Of a stretch of DNA of 64,000 nucleotides, positions 26,513-36,800 are shown in pieces. The notes under the pieces were generated by a model that was given only the letters and a program-made list of their open reading frames with translations, ran no database searches and was not told the origin of the DNA. How positions within the stretch are numbered: position 1 is the stretch's first letter; every line of letters starts with the position of its first letter. The DNA comes from Saprospiraceae bacterium (GTDB lineage Bacteria; Bacteroidota; Bacteroidia; Chitinophagales; Saprospiraceae): positions 20,951 to 84,950 of the forward strand of contig JADKGL010000006.1 of NCBI GenBank assembly GCA_016722295.1. Direction: 5' to 3'. The position numbers and the translations under genes are program-made.

Positions 26513-27946
26513 ATGTTTATGAAAAAATATGCTATTGTTCTACTACTAATTTCTACTTGGTGTAAGGCACAGAATTCTTGGGTATATCGAGATAGCTCTG
26601 CTGACTATCAATCTACTACTTGTGGTGTTGAATTGCCCAATTTGGATATACTTACAATTCTTCTAAGACCTAAATTTGAAGAAGATCGTTGGTTTGTAAA
26701 TTCTACATTTTTAGTTTTGCATCCCAATGGTACAAGAAAAACTGAAAAGCAAATTACACTTCCCAATCGCCCCTATCTATACTTGTACGACATTAAATTA
26801 TTTACAGATTATTTTATTGCATTTGGTGCAGCGGGTAGTGATGATTTTACGAGTGAGCAAGATTATGTTATGCTTTATTACAATTACAATTTTGAACTTA
26901 TTGATACTAAGCTTTTTCCATTACCGATTGGACAGCGAATTCCATATTTTGTGAGAGTAAGTGATATTTCTAATGATCAATTTGTAATAGCGTCAAAATC
27001 ATTTACTGATTCAACTCATACTAAGACCAATAATTATATGATATTGGTAAATAAGAATGGCGATTTACTCAATAGTTATTTTAACAAACCAAATGAAGCT
27101 CAATCTTGGCAATTTTTCAAAAGATCACTATATGATGAAATTGTATCCTTTACTCCAGAAATATTTTATTTTGACAAATTATTAAATCTTAAAGCGAAAG
27201 CTCAATCCAGCTCTTATATTTCACAAATTCTCTCAAGTCAAGACATGGCCTTTCAAAAATCAATCGATGATGAATTAGTCTTTACATTATTTCCAGACTC
27301 AGAGACAATTCGATATGGCATCTTTAATATAAATTCTCTACGAGTATTGGCAACTGGTTCAACCCAAAAGGATAATTTTAGGACTCCCGCTTTTGGAAAT
27401 TCTATTGCTATTAATAAAGAAAAAAATATATTTATTTCGGGATGCACTGGCCAAAGTTCTTTATATCAATCTAAATTATTCGTAACAAAACATCAACCAT
27501 CTAGTACAACTGTAGAATGGGATTTTGAATATAGCACTACAAAAAATCTTAGAAACACTTGCGTGGTTGCATGTCAAGATGGTGGCGTCATTTGGATCGG
27601 AACTGGATCAGATATAAATTTGAATCCAAAAAGAGAAGTGCTTATTGTAAAAATTGACAAAGACGGAAACGTAATCACAAACAATAAAGATATTGCAAAA
27701 GATAAAACGCGATATTCTATCATCGAAAAAACAATCGATCAAACATTAGTCATCAAGACCAATGAAATCCCTTTGCGCAGCCAATTAAGCCTTTTCGATA
27801 TATATGGTAAAGTCATCTGTACCAAATCTATTTTTGCTTTCACAGAACATCAAATTATTGAAACAAGGCAATTACCTTCAAGTATATATTTTTATTCCAT
27901 AGAAACTGAAGGAAAGAATATTTTGAGTGGACAGTGGATTAAATAA
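26513..27946 (+). CDS. T9SS-secreted protein of unknown function
   Basis: A 477-residue protein. Start is ATG 26513 or 26519 (MKKYAIVLLLISTWCKAQ), the latter giving a standard signal peptide. The body is repetitive beta-strand sequence (ILVNKNGDLLNSYF, LLIVKIDKDGNVITNN-type strands), suggesting a propeller like those around it. The C-terminal sorting domain is LRSQLSLFDIYGKVICTKSI to LPSSIYFYSIETEGKN. Its strict promoter lies immediately upstream and a bidirectional terminator immediately downstream, so it is monocistronic. No family recognised beyond the sorting domain. Confidence 0.8.
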   Translation: MFMKKYAIVLLLISTWCKAQNSWVYRDSSADYQSTTCGVELPNLDILTILLRPKFEEDRWFVNSTFLVLHPNGTRKTEKQITLPNRPYLYLYDIKLFTDYFIAFGAAGSDDFTSEQDYVMLYYNYNFELIDTKLFPLPIGQRIPYFVRVSDISNDQFVIASKSFTDSTHTKTNNYMILVNKNGDLLNSYFNKPNEAQSWQFFKRSLYDEIVSFTPEIFYFDKLLNLKAKAQSSSYISQILSSQDMAFQKSIDDELVFTLFPDSETIRYGIFNINSLRVLATGSTQKDNFRTPAFGNSIAINKEKNIFISGCTGQSSLYQSKLFVTKHQPSSTTVEWDFEYSTTKNLRNTCVVACQDGGVIWIGTGSDINLNPKREVLIVKIDKDGNVITNNKDIAKDKTRYSIIEKTIDQTLVIKTNEIPLRSQLSLFDIYGKVICTKSIFAFTEHQIIETRQLPSSIYFYSIETEGKNILSGQWIK

Positions 27947-27953
27947 AGTTGAA

Positions 27954-27990
27954 AAAAGAAAGCAAGTTTATAACATACTTGCTTTCTTTT
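27954..27990. terminator. bidirectional intrinsic terminator
   Basis: A perfect 14-bp stem, AAAAGAAAGCAAGT (27954-27967) with its complement at 27977-27990, loop of 9 nt. The A-rich left arm and T-rich right arm supply U tracts for both the T9SS gene ending at 27946 and the convergent M16 gene ending at 27991. Confidence 0.85.
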
Positions 27991-29229
27991 CTATTCTTGC
28001 TTTCGATAATACAATTTACTCACCTTGCTAGGATCGAAATAATTTTTTGATACTTCGACGATTTCCTCTTTGGTCACTTTGCGATAATTCTCTAATTCTG
28101 TATAAATCAAATCAGCATCGCCAAGCCATTCCGAATACGAAATATTGAGAGCTTGATTGATCACACCGACTTGTGAGAAAAGATATGCTGTCTCATTCTT
28201 ATGTTGATACTTCTCCCAATCGCGTTGCGACATTGGACTTTTTTTGCATGAGTCTAGCAAACTCCAGAATGCATCTTCACCTGTCTCGATACTTACATTG
28301 GGATTGAGCTTTCCCTCGACGATGATCAAGCCAGGATCTGTCGTTGTCGTGAGATAACAATCAATACCAGAAAACAACATGTTTTCTTTTTTTAATTTGC
28401 TATAGAGCAACGAACTTTTTCCTTCTGCCAAAAGATCTGTAAAAATATCTAAGGTATAAAAGTCGTGATCACGTCTTGCCGCAGAGTGTATCGCAATATA
28501 AATCGCTTCTTCTGGAAAATTGGAATGCACAGTTTGAGTTCTTACTTGATGGATTTTATCTTCTTGTGCATAGACATTTTGATTCTTCCTTTTACCTGCG
28601 ATGGGTTCAAAATATTTTTTTACCAAAGACAAAATCTCTTCTTTCTGTATATTTCCTGAGATTGCAATTATAGCATTTGACGGATGATAATACTCATCAA
28701 AAAAAGCAGCTGCATCTTCATAAGTCAACTTCCCAATTTGGTCTTGATCTACACCGATCACTGGCCAACGATAAGGATGTTTTTGATATGCAAGACTGAA
28801 TAGTTGATGCGAAAAAAGTCCATATGGATTGTTGAGATAATGCTCACTAAATTCTTCAATCACCACTCGCTGCTGTGTGACAAAATCTTTCTTTGGCACT
28901 TTGAATTCTTTCATACGCATCGCTTCCAATGCGATCAATAATTCGATTTCTTTAGCAGGAGCAATGTTGTAATAATTGGTCGTATCTGGTGTGGTGAATG
29001 CATTGCTTTCTGCACCAGCATTCTGTAAGACTTCGTCGAAATCGACATCTTTTCCACAATTAGAAAACATCAAGTGTTCAAACAAATGCGCCAATCCCGT
29101 TTTGTTAGGATTCTCATCACGCGAACCGACTCGATACAATACACATACTGATGCCATCTGTGTCGTGTAATCGGGCAGCAAAAGCAATGTCAATCCATTG
29201 TCTAGGATATGCCTAGTATATTTTTCCAA
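27991..29229 (-). CDS. M16 family zinc peptidase (pitrilysin/MPP-like)
   Basis: A 412-residue peptidase. The inverted zinc motif HxxEH is HLFEH at residues 48-52 within KTGLAHLFEHLMFS. The distal glutamate should be in the LIALEAMRMKEF region. The AFTTPDTTNYY stretch and later R-Y-type C-terminal half (NISYSEWLGDADLIYTELENYRKVTKEEI) fit the usual two-repeat M16 subunit. There is no signal peptide, so cytoplasmic or periplasmic location is unresolved. Many Bacteroidota carry two adjacent M16 genes, one active and one not; here only the active one is present. fumC lies 26 bp upstream of it on the same strand. Confidence 0.92.
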   Translation of the reverse strand: MEKYTRHILDNGLTLLLLPDYTTQMASVCVLYRVGSRDENPNKTGLAHLFEHLMFSNCGKDVDFDEVLQNAGAESNAFTTPDTTNYYNIAPAKEIELLIALEAMRMKEFKVPKKDFVTQQRVVIEEFSEHYLNNPYGLFSHQLFSLAYQKHPYRWPVIGVDQDQIGKLTYEDAAAFFDEYYHPSNAIIAISGNIQKEEILSLVKKYFEPIAGKRKNQNVYAQEDKIHQVRTQTVHSNFPEEAIYIAIHSAARRDHDFYTLDIFTDLLAEGKSSLLYSKLKKENMLFSGIDCYLTTTTDPGLIIVEGKLNPNVSIETGEDAFWSLLDSCKKSPMSQRDWEKYQHKNETAYLFSQVGVINQALNISYSEWLGDADLIYTELENYRKVTKEEIVEVSKNYFDPSKVSKLYYRKQE

Positions 29230-29255
29230 ATTAGAAGTTTTATTTTTTGATCAAA

Positions 29256-30656
29256 TTATGCAATCGTTCCTACCATTTCTTCAGGCTTCACCCAAGCATC
29301 AAATTCATCTGCTGTGAGATAGCCCAATTCAAGAGCAGTTTGCTTCAGCGTCTTTCCTTGCTTGTGAGCAGTTTGTGCGATTTCTGCAGCTTTGTAATAT
29401 CCGATTTTTGTATTTAATGCTGTGACCAACATCAATGAATTGTCGAGATTATGTTTTATGTTTTCTGGAATCGCTTGTATACCTATTGCACATTTTTCAT
29501 TGAATGAATTGCACACATCTCCGATCAATCTCGCTGAATGTAAAAAATTGTAAATCATCAATGGCTTGAATACATTGAGTTCGAAATGTCCTGTAGCTCC
29601 GCCAATATTTATCGCCACATCATTGCCCAATACTTGTGCTGCAACCATCGTCAATGCTTCGCATTGCGTAGGATTGACTTTACCCGGCATAATGGATGAT
29701 CCTGGCTCATTGTCTGGTATAAATAATTCTCCGATACCACAACGAGGACCAGATGCTAACAAACGAATATCATTGCCGATCTTCATGAGACTGCAAGCTA
29801 CTGTTTTTAATGCGCCATGTGCTTCTACGATCGCATCATGCGCTGCCAATGCTTCGAATTTATTTTGTGCTGTGACAAATGGAAGTCCAGATAATTTTGC
29901 AATTTCTGCTGCTACATTCTCACTATAATTTGGAGGCGTGTTGATCCCTGTACCAACTGCTGTTCCTCCCAATGCCAATTCTGATAAATGACTCAATGTA
30001 TGCTCAATCGCTTTGATCCCAAAATTCAACTGTGCCACATATCCAGAAATTTCTTGTCCCAAAGTTAACGGTGTTGCATCCATAAGATGTGTACGTCCAA
30101 TCTTTACGATATGCATGAATTCTTTAGATTTTGCAGCCAATGTATCTCTCAAATTTCGAATACCTGGCAATGTCGTTTCGATCAAAATTCTATATGCTGC
30201 AATATGCATTGCTGTAGGGAATGTATCATTGGAAGATTGAGATTTATTGACATCATCATTGGGATGAATTACTTTTTTCTCATCGAGAAGGCTACCGCCA
30301 TTATTGACATGAGCTTTGTATGCAATAACTTCATTGACATTCATATTGGACTGTGTTCCTGAGCCTGTCTGCCACACTACTAGTGGAAACTGATCCATCA
30401 ATTTCCCTTCTAGTATCTCATCGCACACTTGACTGATGAGCGTACATTTTTCAGGGGAAAGTATTCCTGCGTTTTTGTTAGTAATTGCCGCTGCTTTCTT
30501 CAATATTGCAAAAGCTTGAATGATTTCTTTCGGCATTCGATTGATGTCTTGCGCTATTTTAAAATTCTCAACCGAACGTTGTGTCTGCGCGCCCCAAAAA
30601 ACATCTGCTGGTACATTAACCACGCCCATGGTATCTTTTTCTTGTCTAAAATTCAT
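29256..30656 (-). CDS. fumC: fumarate hydratase, class II
   Basis: Fumarase C, 466 residues, converting fumarate to L-malate in the TCA cycle. Visible signatures are QTGSGTQSNMNVNEVIA (substrate site), HPNDDVNKSQSSNDTFPTAMHIA, GRTHLMDATPLTLGQEISG, and the superfamily signature GSSIMPGKVNPTQCEA with the catalytic serine loop. Length is standard for this homotetrameric, iron-free class. Its ATG is clear (MNFRQEKDTMGVVNVPADVFWGAQTQRS). It shares the minus strand with M16 and the choice-of-anchor-B gene. Confidence 0.97.
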   Translation of the reverse strand: MNFRQEKDTMGVVNVPADVFWGAQTQRSVENFKIAQDINRMPKEIIQAFAILKKAAAITNKNAGILSPEKCTLISQVCDEILEGKLMDQFPLVVWQTGSGTQSNMNVNEVIAYKAHVNNGGSLLDEKKVIHPNDDVNKSQSSNDTFPTAMHIAAYRILIETTLPGIRNLRDTLAAKSKEFMHIVKIGRTHLMDATPLTLGQEISGYVAQLNFGIKAIEHTLSHLSELALGGTAVGTGINTPPNYSENVAAEIAKLSGLPFVTAQNKFEALAAHDAIVEAHGALKTVACSLMKIGNDIRLLASGPRCGIGELFIPDNEPGSSIMPGKVNPTQCEALTMVAAQVLGNDVAINIGGATGHFELNVFKPLMIYNFLHSARLIGDVCNSFNEKCAIGIQAIPENIKHNLDNSLMLVTALNTKIGYYKAAEIAQTAHKQGKTLKQTALELGYLTADEFDAWVKPEEMVGTIA

Positions 30657-30690
30657 ATTGCTTATTTAGATATTTGTAATTAATTTTTTT

Positions 30691-33051
30691 CTATAATTTT
30701 TGAATACACTTAATTTGCTGTGAACCTTGTTCTTTTAACATATACAATCCTTCCAGTAAATTTTGAATTGAGATTTGCGCCATTCCATTTCCATCTATGC
30801 TGTATTGAGACATGATCTGACCATATATATTAACTAAAGTAAAATTCAATTCTTGAGCTGATTTATTTTCGATGGTTACAAAATCTTTTGCAGGATTTGG
30901 ATAGACTTCAAATGCATTTTGTACAAAATTTTCATTTGCAGAAATAATAGTTCCTTTTGCTAAAAATTTATCTAGCGTAGCCTTCATTGAAATCTCTGTG
31001 AAAGCGGTCTGCGGTGGATTGTACAAGTGAAATAATACGCGAATACTATCCTTTGATTTTCCAGCCATATTATAGGTGAAACTTGATCGTGGATTAAATT
31101 CACCTCTGAAGTTTTCTGGGACATTCTCCATCAAAATCGTATCGCGAGGCGTTACTAAATACATTCTTGAAAATCTTCCCGCGCCTCCACCATAAGCCCA
31201 AGCATTGTAGGATATCTCAACTTCACTATAACCAATAAAATTCATCCAAGGAGAATACAATTGCAAAGTACCATTCAATTTCCATGCATCTTCTATTTCT
31301 TCATAATTGTTGGTGTAATAGCATTGATCACCAATATCGTCTGGCATATCTTTAATTGGATAATTTGAAAATGGCGTTTTCAATTCACTGAAATCGCCTT
31401 TTCTAAATTTAACTTTTGCATCATCTGTAACTTGCGTCCATCCGTGATCAAAAATAAAATCATCTTGATATCCCTTCTTCAGAAATAGCTCAATATCTTG
31501 TCCATTTTGTAAATCCAATTCAGAAATATTGGCATGAAGATATCCCCACTTTCCAGCAGAAATTCGATACTTTCCTTCTATCACATTTTGAAAAATAAAT
31601 TCACCAGTTTGATCTGATAGATTCGAATATTGAAATTGCTCATTTGAAATACTCAACTGAGCATCAGAAATAGATTCATTGGTCAAGGCATCTTTGACAC
31701 GAATTTTAATAGGATAAGATGGCAGAGGTTCCATTGCCACATCAAAATTGAATATACTATCTTTTTTAATTTGCAATGCAGCAAGAAAAGGTTTGTAACC
31801 AGCCTTTTGCACCGCTATAAATACAACACCTTCTTCTGAAAAACCTGTTCGATATTCACCATTGATATTGGAAGATGAATAGACATGATGATCAATGACA
31901 TTGATATCAATCTTTGCATCGATGATTGGTGCCAAAGTTTTTTTATCAAATACTTTTCCTTCTATAAATGCCGCTTTGTTTTGATCAAACTCCATAACGT
32001 ACAATCCATTTTCAATATCTGAAGCAATGAATCTTCCAGACTTAAAATAAGGATATGCACTCCAGCATCCGTGAAAACCGATCTCATTGTCTAAATAGGT
32101 ATCATAGTATCCAACTTCTATTAGATTGCGCGGATCTTTAGTATCCAATATGCGCACACCTTCTGTGTACCACGATACAAAAAGATATCGACCGTGATGA
32201 AATACATTGTGCGGAATGGTTTGATTTTTTTCTTCAGGGTATAAATTGAATTCACTGAGTTTGCGAATAGCGGTTGGGTTATTGACATCCCACACTTCAA
32301 CTGGCGCTTTATCTCGTTCGTCTGTGGTGTATAGCACCTTTCTATTTTGCTCTATCCAAGCTGCGTGAGTAAATTGCTCTGCTGTGGATGCATCAGAAAG
32401 TCTGACAGGTAGTTTTTTATCAGTCACATTCCAGACACTAATCAAGCCATCCCACAATTCTGCTGCATACATCCGATTCTGAAAAACATGTACCTCGTGA
32501 AAGTAAATAGAATCAATCGCACTTACAAAACTTGGTTGATCCAAATCCTTACTCGCATCTAGTATAGCACATCCGTAGCCGATTGGAGCTGAACCTGCCA
32601 AATAAATGAATCCATCTTCATCGATATAAATCGTATGAGATTTTTCTACAACAAAAGTGTCACCTTTTTCATCTAGATAATTTTTCACAAAACGGTGAGT
32701 AAATGTATCGGGTGCTTTGCTCATATCCACGATCAACATGCCATCTTTTTCTTCTGTGACGACATAGGCTCTGTCTTTATAAGATTTTAATTCTCTCCAA
32801 GAGGAATTTGAAGCTTTTACAAAATATCTTTCTATTGGTTTTGTTGGGTCTTCCAATGAATAAATTCGAAGGCCTTCTACGGTGCCCAATAAGGCATATT
32901 CTATTCCAGCAGGGTCTGTATATCCCCAGATACTACTGGCATGCTCAGCAATTTTTACATGAGAAAGTAAGTTTACATGTGTAGGTGCTTGAGACAATCC
33001 AAGAAAATAGCTAAAGCAGAAAGATACACATAACAAATAAAATTTATTCAT
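30691..33051 (-). CDS. choice-of-anchor B / LVIVD repeat T9SS protein
   Basis: A 786-residue secreted protein. After the signal peptide (ending SYFLGLSQ) comes the choice-of-anchor-B propeller with LVIVD-type repeats: HASSIWGYTDPAGIEYALLG, GLRIYSLEDPTKPIE, MLIVDMSKAPDTF, EVHVFQNRMYAAEL, GVRILDTKDPRNLIEVGYYD. A carboxypeptidase-regulatory-like domain follows (IEGKVFDKKTLAPIIDAKI), with a second similar one (IRVKDALTNESISDAQLSI). A concanavalin-like region comes next, and a T9SS type A end (VYPNPAKDFVTIENKSA to GLYMLKEQGSQQIK). The anchor is T9SS, as the domain name implies. Confidence 0.9.
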   Translation of the reverse strand: MNKFYLLCVSFCFSYFLGLSQAPTHVNLLSHVKIAEHASSIWGYTDPAGIEYALLGTVEGLRIYSLEDPTKPIERYFVKASNSSWRELKSYKDRAYVVTEEKDGMLIVDMSKAPDTFTHRFVKNYLDEKGDTFVVEKSHTIYIDEDGFIYLAGSAPIGYGCAILDASKDLDQPSFVSAIDSIYFHEVHVFQNRMYAAELWDGLISVWNVTDKKLPVRLSDASTAEQFTHAAWIEQNRKVLYTTDERDKAPVEVWDVNNPTAIRKLSEFNLYPEEKNQTIPHNVFHHGRYLFVSWYTEGVRILDTKDPRNLIEVGYYDTYLDNEIGFHGCWSAYPYFKSGRFIASDIENGLYVMEFDQNKAAFIEGKVFDKKTLAPIIDAKIDINVIDHHVYSSSNINGEYRTGFSEEGVVFIAVQKAGYKPFLAALQIKKDSIFNFDVAMEPLPSYPIKIRVKDALTNESISDAQLSISNEQFQYSNLSDQTGEFIFQNVIEGKYRISAGKWGYLHANISELDLQNGQDIELFLKKGYQDDFIFDHGWTQVTDDAKVKFRKGDFSELKTPFSNYPIKDMPDDIGDQCYYTNNYEEIEDAWKLNGTLQLYSPWMNFIGYSEVEISYNAWAYGGGAGRFSRMYLVTPRDTILMENVPENFRGEFNPRSSFTYNMAGKSKDSIRVLFHLYNPPQTAFTEISMKATLDKFLAKGTIISANENFVQNAFEVYPNPAKDFVTIENKSAQELNFTLVNIYGQIMSQYSIDGNGMAQISIQNLLEGLYMLKEQGSQQIKCIQKL

Positions 33052-33203
33052 ATTTCATTGATATTGAGCAATGTATTTATATTATTCAAAAAAGTTCCCC
33101 AAATTTAATTAACCCAAAGGCCATTTTTACGGAGGAATCAGATCTTTTAACAAATTAATGTCAATTTCGTTACTAAATTTGTTCTCCAAATCATACAACT
33201 AAG

Positions 33204-35207
33204 ATGAATTTTAAAAAATTACTTTCTTTACTAATTGCGATAGGATATTTGGCTTCAGGTTTTACACAGCCATTGAGTTTCATAGATGCTACAGTTGATT
33301 CTATCAAAGCAGTAGCCTCTCATGTCAATCCCACTTCAGATGATGGTTGGGTAGTCAGCGCTGTGGTAAATGACTCCATAGTTCAATTTTCAAAATTCGA
33401 TTATTGTGGAAAGTTGGAATGGAATAAATGGGTTTATGCAAAAGGAAGTATTCGAAATAGCGCCACTGCATTTTCTTCAGATAAAATCTACTTCACAGCA
33501 ACATTTAGCGATGTCACGAGAAAAGGAGTTTTTTATGTCACAGTGACGAAAGATGGATTATTGACCAAGAGTCGATTGTTGAGTTTTAGAGATATGAATT
33601 TCTATAATAATGCGAAATTTTTATTTTCTGGAAACAATATATTCATGAGTTTGAATGTGGGAAATGATAATGATAAAACTAGATTTACTGTAGTAAAATT
33701 TGATGCGCAACTCAATCCTGTTTCTACTAATAGAATTTCTAGTGAGAAAGAAGTTCACGATATTGCATTGGACACCGACATGAAATTTTATGCTACGATG
33801 AATTCGAACGAATTTCTGCGATTTGACGAAACAGGAAAAGTTGATTATACGCGTCGGTATGTTACAAGATTCGACCAGTTTGGTGACAATATTATATTTG
33901 AAAATGCGAATGTATTTTTATTAGGATATAAAATTATCAATGGCTTGCCTCATTTTCGCTCTGTAAAGATTGCAAAGGATGGAAGATATATTAATCATTC
34001 AGAATTCCTTAGCTATGATTCTAGAATTCCAGTGAAAGCAATGACTGATGAAAGCAATATTTATGTCATCAGCACTGATACAACGCGATCCAAGGGAAAG
34101 CGGTTGATGTTTTGCAGTACTATAAATAATGCTGGAAATATTACAGCGCACAATAGCAATACTCTTTTTGACAATGCAAAAGAAATAGCTAGCCTAGATG
34201 TAGCTTATTTGAAAGATGAGAAAAACATCGTTTCTGTTGGTGTAATCGAAGACACAATATTCCATGCAAAACAAACAGCTAAATTTGAAAATGCATGTGG
34301 AGATTCGTCCATATTATTTACTGTAAAAAGAGATACGATCACAACAGATACATTAACCAATGATTCATGGGTGACTTTCAATAATCCAAGTCAAACTGAT
34401 GTACAAGACTCTGTAGTGGACAATGCATTAAAAACAACTCGTCTTTGTGAAAAATTTGATTTAAAAGATGGCGAAGTGAAACTACAAGAATGTAGCGGTG
34501 CAACAGTCACCATTGGCGCACCTGACTATCCAAATGCTACATACAATTGGTCAAGTGGAGAAACAACGTCAAGTATTCAAGTCGTAGTTCCTGCAACTCG
34601 AATGTTAACGATTAAATACTGTGATAAGACGATTATGATCACATATAAAGTAGATCCATTAGCTCCTATTGTGCCTACTCCAGTAGTTTATCCAGACGAA
34701 TGTCCAAATACAAAAGTCATACTACAAGTTCAAGCCCCTGCACATCGAACTTGATAACTGGGATGATGGATCCAAAAATCCAACATTACAAAGGACATAT
34801 TCTCCATTGAGAAATACTTTACTTTCAGAAACAGTTACAATCTCTTATTGCAAAGATGTACCTGGAAGTCAAGAAATAAAATTTACACAAGATCATAATT
34901 ATAAAACAAAAAATTGCTTTGAAGCCAAATTTCCAAATGTGGTTAGTATAAATAGTGAAATACCAGAGAACAAAGTATTCAAGCATTTTTGTCGATGCAA
35001 TATAGACAGAGTGCTTGTATCTACATTCAATCTAAAAGTTTACAATCGTTGGGGTAAAAAGGTATATGAAACTTCAAAAGTAGATGATGCTTGGGATCTT
35101 CAATATAAAAATCAACCAGCTGCCATAGATACTTATATATACGTGTGTGAAATCAAAAATCTGGAATAATTAGTACTTATAAAGGTGATGTTACAGTGGT
35201 GAGGTAG
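33204..35207 (+). CDS. T9SS type B (gliding-motility C-terminal) protein, two frameshifts
   Basis: One gene broken into two open frames, 33204-34754 and 34807-35169. Frame 1 ends QVQAPAHRT-stop near 34754. In the next frame the sequence IELDNWDDGSKNPTLQRTY bridges without a stop to the second part. A second shift near 35150-35160 restores the expected end SGIISTYKGDVTVVR, stop at 35205-35207. The C-terminal domain LKVYNRWGKKVYE and YKGDVTVV are the type B signature. A signal peptide (LLIAIGYLASGFTQ) opens the protein and Ig-like PKD segments (NYPNATYNWSSGETTSSI-type) precede the end. Whether mutation or error, the repaired protein is about 667 residues. Confidence 0.8.
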
Positions 35208-35258
35208 GAGGGTTTTGTTCAAATAATTCCTATAAACAAGTTAGAAAATAATTGTCTA

Positions 35259-35690
35259 TTATTTTCTAGTTAAAGTAATTTCTTGATAAATAGAATCATA
35301 CGAACTTCCTGGAAAAGTAACTTTACGTCCAGATGTGAATTTGTGTTTATTTAATGAATTTTCTATGACATCCAACTCTTTATAGGTACTACCAAAACTA
35401 TTATCTGTGACCAAAACTAATTTTTCAGGTTGGCATTGATAAAACCATTTAAATTGAGATTCAAAGACATTAGTAATAATATCTTTACCTGTTCGATTAT
35501 CAAAAAACACAAGTTCTTCATTCTTTCTTTTATCAAATTCTGTTTTTGCTCCTTCCAAAAAATAAAAATTATTAGATTCTTTATTCCAAGATCCAATAAG
35601 ATTGTTTATCTTATCTAAATTAAATTCTTCTCCACCTTCTGCATTACATGCAATTAGTGAAACAACTATTACTATTTTTAAAATTTTCAT
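35259..35690 (-). CDS. small lipoprotein, lipocalin-like length
   Basis: A 143-residue protein with signal MKILKIVIVVSLIAC, lipid Cys at residue 15 in SLIAC. The opening LDKINNLIGSWNKESNNFYFL, an [IL]xGSW near the N-terminus of the mature protein, recalls small lipocalin-like lipoproteins of Bacteroidota. That is a weak hint. It begins 2 bp after the stop of the SprB-repeat gene upstream and is probably co-transcribed with it. Confidence 0.75.
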   Translation of the reverse strand: MKILKIVIVVSLIACNAEGGEEFNLDKINNLIGSWNKESNNFYFLEGAKTEFDKRKNEELVFFDNRTGKDIITNVFESQFKWFYQCQPEKLVLVTDNSFGSTYKELDVIENSLNKHKFTSGRKVTFPGSSYDSIYQEITLTRK

Positions 35691-35692
35691 AT

Positions 35693-36739
35693 CTATTGTT
35701 TGATAATTTTTCTCTTATAATTTTGACCATGTTTATTTTTTACTTCAAGAAAATAAATTCCTGAAGGGTATTTTTCAAAGTTAATAATATAATTTAAGCT
35801 GCCCTTTGAAATTTGCAGAGAATTTTCCAGTATCTTTCTTCCATAAATATCAAATATAGAATAATTTGTGGTAAAGTCAGACTTACTGCTGAATAAAAAA
35901 TTAATATTTACATCAAATGGATTTGGAAACACACTTTGTAGTTCGTTTTCCTTCTCTAGGATATAATCACTTGTCTCATGAAATTCCAAAGAATTTGTCT
36001 TTAATTGATCAATAAAATCAGGTATTAAAATTGCCTTTGCACCAATTGAGTTTCCTTGTGGATAACCACTATTAGAACGAAAATATGATAATGAAACAGG
36101 ATCTTTACTCTTTACTTCAATTTGAATTATTCCATTGTTTTTATTAACAATGCTACTTGGATTTTTAAATAAAACAGTGCTATAACTCAACACATTATTG
36201 GGAACAATATAGTTTTTAGTAAATATACATTCTTGGTTTGTAAAGACTGCTGTATATTGACCTGCTTGTAATTTATTAATACCTATATCAGTGCCAGGAA
36301 TAGGTACATCATTTGAATTATACCAAGTTACGTAATAATTATAACCACCAGATAAATCAAGTGATATACTTCCTAAATTTTCTGGATTACAATATGGAAT
36401 TATTCTTTCAGTAGGAACTTCAAGACAACATTTGACATCCCAACATTCCGATACGGTGCCGCAAAAGTCATCTGTCACAGTTACACAATATCTGTAATTC
36501 CTTAATTCATCTATATCCTCACTTGAACTATAATATTTAGGACCAGAACTACCATCATAAGTCCATTCAAAAGAATAGGGAGGATATCCCCCATTTACAG
36601 TAATATCAATTGAGCCATTATCACAATATGGTTCCGTTGCATTAATAACTATACCTGTTAGATCATCCTGTGCACTTAAATCCAAATGCAAAAAAAGCAA
36701 AAAAATAAAATATGTAAAATATTGATTGTTATTTTCCAT
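35693..36739 (-). CDS. SprB-repeat T9SS-secreted protein
   Basis: A 348-residue protein with signal peptide (ending LDLSAQ). A SprB-type repeat is clear: CDNGSIDITVNGGYPPYSFEW, with paired cysteines later (YCVTVTDDFCGTVSECWDVK). A second, shorter one has GSISLDLSGGYNYYVTWYN and LQAGQYTAVFTNQEC. The sorting domain is VFPNPFDVNINFLFSSK to YPSGIYFLEVKNKHG. The repeat is named for the large gliding adhesin SprB; this short form probably is a small surface protein. It is followed by the 143-residue lipoprotein gene. Confidence 0.82.
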   Translation of the reverse strand: MENNNQYFTYFIFLLFLHLDLSAQDDLTGIVINATEPYCDNGSIDITVNGGYPPYSFEWTYDGSSGPKYYSSSEDIDELRNYRYCVTVTDDFCGTVSECWDVKCCLEVPTERIIPYCNPENLGSISLDLSGGYNYYVTWYNSNDVPIPGTDIGINKLQAGQYTAVFTNQECIFTKNYIVPNNVLSYSTVLFKNPSSIVNKNNGIIQIEVKSKDPVSLSYFRSNSGYPQGNSIGAKAILIPDFIDQLKTNSLEFHETSDYILEKENELQSVFPNPFDVNINFLFSSKSDFTTNYSIFDIYGRKILENSLQISKGSLNYIINFEKYPSGIYFLEVKNKHGQNYKRKIIKQ

Positions 36740-36800
36740 TGTTTATTAATTAATGAAATTGTGTTGCTCCAAAATTCAAGCATAATAAAGCTGTAAAATT

